NCBI GenBank assembly: GCA_030590185.1
Contig: JAUUZB010000117.1
Span: 1 to 8,144 of the forward strand
DNA: 8,144 bases
Source of the DNA: Deltaproteobacteria bacterium
Lineage (GTDB): Bacteria > Myxococcota > XYA12-FULL-58-9 > JAUUZB01
Direction of reading: 5' to 3'
Shown here one piece after another: positions 1 to 5,757 of this stretch. The notes under the pieces are model-generated. The model made no database searches. It was not told the DNA's origin and was given only the letters and a program-made list of their open reading frames with translations. The stretch's first letter is position 1. Every line of letters begins with the position of its first letter. The position numbers were made by a program, and so were the translations under genes.

Positions 1-165
1 CAACAACCGCTCGGCTTCAAGCGCCTGCAGCGCTTCCTACACGAGCGAACCGCGCTGGCGCCCGACCTGTTGTTGGAGGCGATCTTCGCCCACGGCCTCG
101 AGTTCGGACAGCGCAGCCGCTATGCCGACGACGTCACCATGATCGTGCTCGAGATCTCGGGCTGA
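1..165 (+). CDS. SpoIIE/RsbU-type PP2C serine phosphatase, C-terminal end (5' partial)
   Basis: Only the last 54 codons are in the window, open from base 1 to a TGA at 163-165. The peptide has a helical stretch (FKRLQRFLHERTALAPDLLL) followed by YADDVTMIVLEISG. The ADD(V/I)T-hydrophobic ending is the hallmark C-terminus of the SpoIIE/RsbU branch of PP2C phosphatases, where the Asp pair helps bind the catalytic metal ions and the last strand closes the beta-sandwich. Known members dephosphorylate serine on STAS-domain anti-anti-sigma factors and so drive partner switching. The substrate cannot be read from this fragment. A STAS protein and a GHKL ATPase encoded within the next 4 kb on the opposite strand are candidate partners by proximity. 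Sensor domains, if any, lie outside the window. The family call is fairly secure; the specific role is inference. Confidence 0.82.
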   Translation, partial: QQPLGFKRLQRFLHERTALAPDLLLEAIFAHGLEFGQRSRYADDVTMIVLEISG

Positions 166-166
166 G

Positions 167-194
167 CGGCGGAACCGCGGCGCCGGTAGTTTTT
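167..194 (+). terminator. Weak possible intrinsic terminator after the phosphatase gene
   Basis: Immediately after the TGA at 163-165, CGGCG (167-171) can pair with CGCCG (181-185) around a 9-base loop. A run of five T follows at 190-194, after a 4-base gap. The stem is only 5 bp and the T tract is short and offset, so this may be chance in G+C-rich DNA. If real, it would separate the phosphatase from the PAS gene. If not, the two are probably co-transcribed. Confidence 0.25.
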
Positions 195-228
195 GCATCC
201 CCCGGGCCGGAGTTGGTACCCTGGGCTC

Positions 229-233
229 GGAGG
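229..233 (+). promoter_or_regulatory. Shine-Dalgarno site that fixes the TTG start of the PAS gene
   Basis: GGAGG at 229-233 lies 6 bases before a TTG at 240-242. This is a near-ideal ribosome binding site with good spacing. The first in-frame internal ATG would remove much of the PAS domain, so TTG is the supported start. Confidence 0.75.
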
Positions 234-239
234 TAGCCC

Positions 240-725
240 TTGGCCAGTGAATTCATCGACCAGCTCGCGGAGCTGTCCTACGACCCGTTCTTCGTCATCG
301 ACCAGGAACGCCGCGTCACCCACTTCAACAACCCGTTCTCCGTGATGCTCGGCCTGCGCGGCGCCAAACGCCGACAGATCGAGGGCACGGCCATCCACGA
401 GCTGCTGGAGCTCGACGCCACCGGGGAGGCCTGTGTCACGGATTCCCTGGCGTCGGACCAGAACGTACGGGTGCAATCGGCCAAGGCAAAGCTGGCGGAC
501 GGCCGGGAGCTCGTGCTCGACATCTCCGCCCTGCCCCTGCGCGACGAGGCTGGCCGCGTCACCGGCGTGCTCGTCCTGCAGCGCGACGTCACCGACGAGC
601 AGCGCCTCAAGGAGCGCTACAACCAGGAGCGCCAGGACCACCTGAATGAACGGGAAACCCTGCTCAAGATCATTAGCGACCGTGACGCGGAGATCAAAAA
701 GGCCAAGAGACAGCTAGGCCGCTAG
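240..725 (+). CDS. Stand-alone PAS-domain protein with C-terminal coiled coil
   Basis: This 161-residue protein starts at TTG, supported by GGAGG 6 bases upstream. Residues about 8-115 form one PAS domain. An opening segment (LSYDPFFVIDQERRVTHFN) is followed by NPFSVMLG, a central helical part, and the C-terminal strands LVLDISALPLRDEAGRVTGV and LVLQRDVTDEQ. Residues about 116-161 are highly charged and heptad-like (EQRLKERYNQERQDHLNERE), predicting a dimerising coiled coil. There is no output domain (no GGDEF, histidine kinase or HTH), no signal peptide and no membrane segment, so it should be a cytoplasmic sensor or adaptor acting through a partner. No cofactor ligand can be assigned. It lies 74 bases after a SpoIIE-type phosphatase gene on the same strand, so it may feed that phosphatase by protein contact; this is inference. 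Its TAG stop overlaps the stop of the convergent gene in one CTAG. Confidence 0.85.
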   Translation: MASEFIDQLAELSYDPFFVIDQERRVTHFNNPFSVMLGLRGAKRRQIEGTAIHELLELDATGEACVTDSLASDQNVRVQSAKAKLADGRELVLDISALPLRDEAGRVTGVLVLQRDVTDEQRLKERYNQERQDHLNERETLLKIISDRDAEIKKAKRQLGR

Positions 726-2029
726 TCCAGGGACTGCATCAAGCGCACCGCGGAGCGCTTGAATTTGCTCTTCGGCATGTCGCGGATGATCCGCTCGAGC
801 AGCCGCTTGGCCTCCTCCGGCTGTTCAGCCTTGATCAGATGATCGGCCGACCAGAACAGGGCATCGTCCAAGCGGCGGTCGTCCGCCTTGTCGCCCAAGT
901 CCTCGATAAAGGCGTCGTATCTGGCCACCGCCTCATCGCCGTTGCCTAGCTTGCGATAGCATTCGGCGATGGTGAAAGTGAGCGAGGGGGAATTGCCACC
1001 GTATTTCTCGGCTGTCTGGTAACTCTCGAGAGCTGCCTGGTACTTCTTGCGGCCGTACAAACGCCGCCCATCGGCACGGGCCTCATCTACCACCGCATCC
1101 CGCTTCTCGCCCACCTCCCTACGCATGGTCTCGGCGAGCCCGGGCGGTAGATCCCCGGCCTCCTGCAGCTCTCCTACCATCGCCTCAGCGCCGGCAAAGT
1201 CGCTCTCGTCCAACATACTGTGGTAGCGCTCGAGCGCCTCGGGAGGGATGCCACCGCCGCCGCTGGCAAAGAGGATCACCAGCAGGATGACCAACACTAG
1301 GCCGGCGCCGCCCGCCGCCAGCCAACTCGCCGGCAACGCCGGACGCTTGCGGGGGACTGTTACCTGGCGTTTCGCTTTGGCGGCCGGCACGACCGACCCC
1401 TCATCTGATCTCGTATCGATCTGATCTCTACCGATCTGATCTCTACCGATCTGATCTCTGCCCTCCTCATCTGGCTCGGCGGCGCGATCAGCCGCGCGAG
1501 AATAGGAGGCGAGGAACTCGGCGATGTGGGGGTCGAGGGCACGAAAACGCTCCGGTCGGGCGAAGCGGAAGTAGAAGGACGGGTCCTCGTCGAACTCCAT
1601 CTCCGCCTTGCAGCGCTTGCAGACCACCGCCTCGCTGCACTCGGTCACCCCCTCGACGCCAACCTCGAGCGCCACGTCGGTGTCCCAACCGCAGGCGTTG
1701 CAGTAGTAGGGGGCGCGGATCGATGCCACATCACAATGCTCGATGAAGTTCGAGACCATGTTGGCCTGTCTGACCAGCACCGGCGAGCACTCCACCAAGA
1801 CGATCCGATTCTTCGCCGCGGCGAGCTTGGTCATGCCGTTGACCCACTCGCGGACGCCAAAGGAGCTGATGCGGTGCACCGCGGCGGTGTTGATGATCAA
1901 ATCATCGCCGCCACCGGAGGTCAGGATCTCCTCGACGTCGAAGGTCTCGTCGATCGGCCCGTAGAGGCGGACGTAGAGAATTGGGCCGTGGGAGACGGCT
2001 TCGATGCGGAGGGGACTCGCGTCGGTCAC
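722..2029 (-). CDS. Membrane protein with STAS-like domain, CxxC/CxxC site, one TM segment and TPR-like tail
   Basis: This 435-residue protein starts at GTG (2029-2027), 6 bases after the upstream stop, with a GGAG about 11 bases before the start. Residues about 5-105 resemble a STAS domain: a first strand pair (ILYVRLYGPID), the hydrophobic DDLIINTAAVHRIS, and ISSFGVREW where classical members have the DSSG phospho-serine loop (S55/S56 here). C110-C113 and C137-C140 form two CxxC pairs 23 residues apart, suggesting a metal-binding ribbon. A charged linker with RDQIG repeats (190-204) and a basic patch (218-229) precede one membrane segment (about 236-256). Residues about 265-430 are helical and TPR-like (GRKKYQAALESYQTAEKYGG, then TIAECYRKLGNGDEAVARYD). 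The positive-inside rule predicts a cytoplasmic STAS domain and a periplasmic TPR domain. It is the last gene of a set with PilZ and GHKL-ATPase genes. It is a likely partner-switching component, but whether the serine is phosphorylated is unknown. Confidence 0.8.
   Translation of the reverse strand: MTDASPLRIEAVSHGPILYVRLYGPIDETFDVEEILTSGGGDDLIINTAAVHRISSFGVREWVNGMTKLAAAKNRIVLVECSPVLVRQANMVSNFIEHCDVASIRAPYYCNACGWDTDVALEVGVEGVTECSEAVVCKRCKAEMEFDEDPSFYFRFARPERFRALDPHIAEFLASYSRAADRAAEPDEEGRDQIGRDQIGRDQIDTRSDEGSVVPAAKAKRQVTVPRKRPALPASWLAAGGAGLVLVILLVILFASGGGGIPPEALERYHSMLDESDFAGAEAMVGELQEAGDLPPGLAETMRREVGEKRDAVVDEARADGRRLYGRKKYQAALESYQTAEKYGGNSPSLTFTIAECYRKLGNGDEAVARYDAFIEDLGDKADDRRLDDALFWSADHLIKAEQPEEAKRLLERIIRDMPKSKFKRSAVRLMQSLD
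1418..1462 (-). repeat. Three tandem 15-bp in-frame repeats encoding RDQIG/RDQIG/RDQID
   Basis: The plus-strand unit GATCTGATCTCTACC occurs at 1418-1432 and again, identically, at 1433-1447. A third copy at 1448-1462 differs by one base (CTGCC instead of CTACC). A degenerate fourth copy is recognisable at about 1402-1417 (CATCTGATCTCGTAT). Because 15 is a multiple of three, copy-number change would lengthen or shorten the linker between the STAS/CxxC part and the membrane segment of the host gene without a frameshift. The block is dense in GATC sites, with seven between 1407 and 1456. Confidence 0.9.
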
Positions 2030-2035
2030 GGTGTT

Positions 2036-2905
2036 TCAGTCTCCACGTTCCATGCGCAGGCGCAACGCCTTGTCGAACAGCTTGGCCGACTCTACCACGT
2101 CACCGACTAGATATACCGTCGCGGCCAGCTCCTCAAAAATGTCTGGTGAATCGGGCACCAGATCGGCCGCCTCGCGTAGCAGGGGCAAGGCGCGTTTCAG
2201 ATCGCCGGCCTCCTTGGCCTGGCGGGCGGCGGTGAGGTGTTGCTTGGCGGTCTCGCGGTTCTCCTCGCGCTGGCGGTAGTCCGCGGCCACCGCTACCTCG
2301 AGTTGCTCGGTGATCCTCCAGGGCTCCTCCCCTGATGATCCGGCCGCACCGAACGGATCGGCCGGTGCAGCGTCGACGGGCGGCGCAGCGGCTCCAGGCT
2401 GCGGCTGATCCATGGCAGCGAAACTCGGCGTTTGCTCCTCTGGCAATGCCGCCGAGCGCGGGGCTGGGGTCTTCGCTGCCGGCACCTCAGGTGGAGGGGC
2501 ATGGGCCACTTCCTCGGCCTCGACCACTGGCAGGTCGTCCATCGCGTGCTCACCCCCGAGCGTGCGGACCAGGGCCGCCAACTGCTCCGCCGTGTCCTCC
2601 GGCAGGACACTGAAATGAAGCCCGGCGATGTAGATACCGGCGATCTCCTCAGAGGGTCGCGACCAGACGATCTGCCCCTCGAGCTGGTGGGTGGCTCGGC
2701 CTCCCTCGGGAGCGAAGTGTGCGGCGAGCTCCGTGCCCTTCTCGAGATCGACCTCGCAGGTGAGCCGCATCCCGGTCATCGAGACGTCGATCGCCGTCGC
2801 TTGAACCACCCGGCCCTGCCAGACGAACAGGACCTGCAGCGACGATTCGAATCGCTTGGCGGTGCGCTTCTCGAGGCGCATGACACCGACCAATTGTTTG
2901 CTCAC
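2036..2905 (-). CDS. PilZ domain protein with Pro/Ala-rich linker and C-terminal TPRs
   Basis: This 289-residue protein starts at GTG (2905-2903), with GAGGAG 5 bases upstream; an in-frame ATG at codon 9 lacks such a site. Residues about 11-115 form a PilZ domain with the complete c-di-GMP signature: RxxxR at R14-R18 and DxSxxG at D40, S42, G45. Later strands are GQIVW and IYIAGLHFSV. Residues about 125-195 are a low-complexity Pro/Ala/Glu linker. Residues about 215-283 form two TPR-like hairpins (AARQAKEAGDLKRALPLLRE and LAATVYLVGDVVESAKLFDK). There is no signal peptide or membrane segment, so it should be a cytoplasmic c-di-GMP receptor that presents a protein-binding surface. It starts 37 bases after a GHKL-PilZ gene and ends 6 bases before the STAS gene, so the three are probably one operon. 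The binding partner is unknown; one of those neighbours is the simplest guess. Confidence 0.88.
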   Translation of the reverse strand: MSKQLVGVMRLEKRTAKRFESSLQVLFVWQGRVVQATAIDVSMTGMRLTCEVDLEKGTELAAHFAPEGGRATHQLEGQIVWSRPSEEIAGIYIAGLHFSVLPEDTAEQLAALVRTLGGEHAMDDLPVVEAEEVAHAPPPEVPAAKTPAPRSAALPEEQTPSFAAMDQPQPGAAAPPVDAAPADPFGAAGSSGEEPWRITEQLEVAVAADYRQREENRETAKQHLTAARQAKEAGDLKRALPLLREAADLVPDSPDIFEELAATVYLVGDVVESAKLFDKALRLRMERGD

Positions 2906-2942
2906 CCGCTCTCCTCGTCTTTCTTAGCCAAGCTCACAACCT

Positions 2943-4247
2943 TCAGTCCTTTACAAGGCCTGGCACCGCATCACAGGGGTCAGCGAACTCGACACCAAAC
3001 CCCTCGCAATCGTGACGTTGACTGGTCCCCACCCACCGCACCGTGGCCGATAGATCGGAGACCGCGGGCCGCAGCTTCCACTCCGACGAATCGTTGGAGC
3101 TGCGCGGCGCCGGATCGACCGCCACCGATTTGTCGAACACGGTCAGCAGCACGGTCTGGCCCGGCACGACCTCGACCCGCCCGAGGGGCCGCACAAACGC
3201 CCCCAGCTCGCTGAAGTCCAAAAAAGCAGACGGCACGACGACCCCGGACACCGCGGTCACGCCGATCAAGCGGGTCGACTGCCGCTCCCTCCGGCGGGCT
3301 TCACCGCGTTGCGCCGTCGATGGGGACGGACCGGAGGCGTCGACCGAGGGACTCGTCTCGTCTGGACCGGGCGCCACGCAGATGTTCAAGGTAGGAGCGC
3401 TCGCCCGCAGCTGTGCCGGTCGCAGTCGGTGATCACGGGTCACCAGGATCTCGGTGCTGTGGCCCGGGTTGATGTTGAGGATCAGCCGGGAGCTCCCGGA
3501 GAGGACCATGAACAGCCCGAGACCGGCGCCGCCCGCCTTCTGGTCGATCTGCTGGTGGTGGGTGCCGTAGCAACGCCGCAGGTTGGCGACCACCTCCTCC
3601 GGGATCAACGATCCAAAATGGTCACGGACCAGGATGGCCGCGGTAGTCGTGTCGGCCGCGATCTCGACGTCGATCGGACGAACGAAGGGCACCTGTTCCT
3701 TGCGTGAGGTAGCCGCGAAGAGCCGGCGGCCGTTCTCCATGGGCGCGTCGTAGGCGGCGTTGGCAATCAGCTCGTCGGTGAGGTTGTAGAGCTCCCCGGC
3801 CACCCGGGGCGGCACACCGGCGCTCTTGAGGAGCTGCTCGAGGTAGACCTGGAGCGCGCCGCGGTGCTCCGCCTGCTCGAGGCGGAAGCCACGATTGACC
3901 TTGGGGCGCGGGATGACATCGACCAGGCCGATCGGCAGGCGCTCGACCAACTGCCGGATCGTGGTGCTCAGATGCACCGGGTCGACCGCTGGCGCCGCCC
4001 CGAGGACGTGACGAACCGCGGGGTCGAAGAACGGATTCTCGCTGCCTGGCTCGCGTCCCCCTGTCCAGAGCCGCACCACCGCCATACCCGGGTTGGCCCG
4101 CGCCGGCGCCTCGGCGCTCGTGACCAGGGCGATCGGATCGTCGGCGGAGCCAGCGTGGAGGTCCTGCAGCTCGCGCAACGCCGGGTTGAGCCGCTTGCGC
4201 AGGTCGGCGGAGGGCAGATTGACGACCAAGCCTTTGGCGAAGAACAT
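2943..4247 (-). CDS. GHKL-type ATPase (anti-sigma-kinase-like) fused to a C-terminal PilZ domain
   Basis: This protein has 434 residues from ATG at 4247; a GTG directly before it (4250) is equally possible. The frame is open to a GTG at 4355, but that lies inside the FadL-like gene and adds an unlikely leader. Residues 1-120 match no domain I recognise. Residues about 125-275 form a GHKL/HATPase_c fold. The N box is LTDELIANAAYDAP (E159, N163), the G1 box is RDHFG (D209, G212), and the G2 box is GGAGLGL (239-245). No HisKA phospho-histidine helix is evident, which fits the RsbW/SpoIIAB-like serine-kinase group better than a sensor histidine kinase. After a Ser/Pro-rich linker (about 290-315), residues 320-423 resemble PilZ: RQSTR (R322-R326) fits RxxxR, DFSELG (D344, S346, G349) fits DxSxxG, and strands ATVRWVG and GFGVEF follow. 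c-di-GMP control of the ATPase is inferred. It heads the PilZ-TPR and STAS gene group, about 80 bases after the FadL gene. Confidence 0.82.
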   Translation of the reverse strand: MFFAKGLVVNLPSADLRKRLNPALRELQDLHAGSADDPIALVTSAEAPARANPGMAVVRLWTGGREPGSENPFFDPAVRHVLGAAPAVDPVHLSTTIRQLVERLPIGLVDVIPRPKVNRGFRLEQAEHRGALQVYLEQLLKSAGVPPRVAGELYNLTDELIANAAYDAPMENGRRLFAATSRKEQVPFVRPIDVEIAADTTTAAILVRDHFGSLIPEEVVANLRRCYGTHHQQIDQKAGGAGLGLFMVLSGSSRLILNINPGHSTEILVTRDHRLRPAQLRASAPTLNICVAPGPDETSPSVDASGPSPSTAQRGEARRRERQSTRLIGVTAVSGVVVPSAFLDFSELGAFVRPLGRVEVVPGQTVLLTVFDKSVAVDPAPRSSNDSSEWKLRPAVSDLSATVRWVGTSQRHDCEGFGVEFADPCDAVPGLVKD

Positions 4248-4326
4248 CACGTCTGATCGATCCCAGCTGCGCCTAACAGAAAGGTACCATAGGGGCAGGG
4301 GCGCCGGAAGTAGGGTCGCGGCCGGT

Positions 4327-5757
4327 CTACTCCCAGGCGAAATGCATCGACCCACCCACGTTCAGGATGGTCAAGCCGTAGGTACCATTACCCACGTCGT
4401 TCTCCGACGCCACCACCGTGCGGCTGACGACGTGCTGCATGCCGATGTGGCCGGTCATCACCATAAATTCGTTGATGCGATAGTCGCCCATCAACACCGC
4501 GACGATCCGGTGGCCGTCGATACTCGACAGATCGAGGGTGTGATCCGGTGAGGCCGGGGAGTGATAGCCGACCCGGGCGCCGGCCCGGATGTCGTCGGTA
4601 AACCGGTAACCGAACCAGGCCTCGACCTCGACCGTGTTCAACGACTCCCGCACCAGGTCGAGGGTCACCGTGTCACCGAGCCCGAGCTCCGGTTGGGCGA
4701 GGTCGTCGCTCTCCAGGGTTACCCGCAGGGTCTGCAGCACGGACCAGAGCACCAAGGAGGCCTGCAGGGAGAGCTCCATCGATTCGTCGATCTGCCAGGC
4801 GAGCCCGGCGCGCAGGATCGGCGGCAGCGGGTACTCGACATAGGCGGTGCCCTCTACGATGGCCGGGTATTGCATGCCCTTGAACGCCAGATCCTGGGTG
4901 AAGAAATCGTGGCTCATGTCGAGATAGGCGGGGCCGGTGAAGACTAGATCTGCGCCATGCTGATAGGCGATGGCCAGGGTGAGGCGCTCGGTCGGCACGA
5001 AGGTAATGCCGGCATTGAAGGAAGGCCCGATGGCCATCGTCTCCAGGGTCACGGGCCTACTGAGCACCTCGAGCTCACGCACCCCGGGCGGGGCGTTGCT
5101 GCCAAAATCATTGCTCTGGCTCAGCGGCGGATCGGAAAGGGCCTGGGCCAACATCGGCGTGGCGGCGAGATCCACCACCTGCCGGATGTTCACCATGCCG
5201 ACGATCAGGTTGAAGCCACCGCCGATATAGAGCCAGTCGCTGACCCGGTAGGCGACCGACGGGGTGATGTAGAGCGCCGTCAACAACGCCTGCTGAACCG
5301 CGTAGCGTTGCGGCCCGTCATCCGGTGGATCCAACGCCGCGCCATAGGGAACGTAGACGCCGATGCCGGTGGTCAGGTCCTCGATGGGACGATAGGCCAG
5401 AAAGGCGGCGCCGACCGGCAGATAGGTGTTGGTGCTGATCGGATCCGCCCAGCCGCTCTTGTCCGGATCAATGTCGGAGGGCGTCAGGGGCAAGGCGAAT
5501 TTGAAATTGTCCTCATACTGGTAACGCGCCCGGTACTCGCGGTGGTATCTAATGTTCGCCCAGACAAAGGCGCCGTCGAGCTGCAGCTCGAGCTCATCGA
5601 GGGTGGCGAGCATCGCCGGATTGTAGTGGATCGCCGCGGCGTCACGGCTGGTCACCCCGGACCAGACGGAACCGACCAGCGGTGCGCCGATGCCGCTGGC
5701 TGAGGCGACGCCCGGCAGCCCGAGGGTCAACAGGCCGATGGCCCAGAGCCGCTGCAC
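4327..5757 (-). CDS. FadL/OmpP1-like outer-membrane beta-barrel transporter
   Basis: This 476-residue protein starts at GTG (5757-5755), which abuts the TAG of the upstream gene, with GAGAGG 9 bases before it. Residues 1-20 are a signal peptide (RLWAIGLLTLGLPGVASA) with probable cleavage after A20. The mature N-terminus has the family layout: a Gly-rich start, SRDAAAIHYNPAML with the NPA motif (N46-A48), then a long run of alternating amphipathic strands rich in Tyr, Trp and Gly (IGVYVPYGAALDP, LYITPSVAYRVSDWLYIGGG). Length is close to that of known FadL/TodX proteins. Such proteins let hydrophobic compounds (long-chain fatty acids, aromatics) cross the outer membrane through a lateral opening. 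The substrate is not predictable here. The C-terminus MHFAWE lacks the usual terminal Phe of an outer-membrane signal, so assembly may differ slightly. It follows two paralogous lipoprotein-type genes and is very probably co-transcribed with them. Confidence 0.85.
   Translation of the reverse strand: MQRLWAIGLLTLGLPGVASASGIGAPLVGSVWSGVTSRDAAAIHYNPAMLATLDELELQLDGAFVWANIRYHREYRARYQYEDNFKFALPLTPSDIDPDKSGWADPISTNTYLPVGAAFLAYRPIEDLTTGIGVYVPYGAALDPPDDGPQRYAVQQALLTALYITPSVAYRVSDWLYIGGGFNLIVGMVNIRQVVDLAATPMLAQALSDPPLSQSNDFGSNAPPGVRELEVLSRPVTLETMAIGPSFNAGITFVPTERLTLAIAYQHGADLVFTGPAYLDMSHDFFTQDLAFKGMQYPAIVEGTAYVEYPLPPILRAGLAWQIDESMELSLQASLVLWSVLQTLRVTLESDDLAQPELGLGDTVTLDLVRESLNTVEVEAWFGYRFTDDIRAGARVGYHSPASPDHTLDLSSIDGHRIVAVLMGDYRINEFMVMTGHIGMQHVVSRTVVASENDVGNGTYGLTILNVGGSMHFAWE

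Noticed and set aside
120..641. Open frame of 173 codons on the minus strand opposite the PAS gene
   Set aside because: It runs across the phosphatase end, the intergenic region and the PAS domain. The PAS reading has a ribosome site and a clear domain.
1418..1462. Short tandem repeats as a CRISPR array or iteron-type origin
   Set aside because: The units are 15 bp without spacers and lie in frame within a coding gene. No replication gene or AT-rich region is nearby.
2432..3214. Open frame of 260 codons on the plus strand
   Set aside because: It spans the opposite strand of two well-supported genes (PilZ-TPR and GHKL-PilZ) and its Arg/Pro/Ala-rich translation has no domain features.
4251..4326. 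Possible promoter between the FadL-like gene and the GHKL-PilZ gene
   Set aside because: TATGGT (minus strand, near 4290) could be a -10 element, but no -35 hexamer lies at proper spacing and no terminator hairpin with a T tract follows the FadL-like stop. I cannot say whether the signalling genes have their own promoter.
4248..4355. Longer start for the GHKL-PilZ protein at GTG 4355
   Set aside because: It would begin inside the FadL-like gene, and the extra 36 residues are Pro/Arg-rich without a targeting signal. The conserved-looking protein begins at MFFAKGLVV (4247).
4957..5703. Open frame of 248 codons on the plus strand
   Set aside because: It is antisense to the FadL-like gene, with no recognisable domain and a biased composition (Gly, Arg, Asp, His) typical of a shadow frame.
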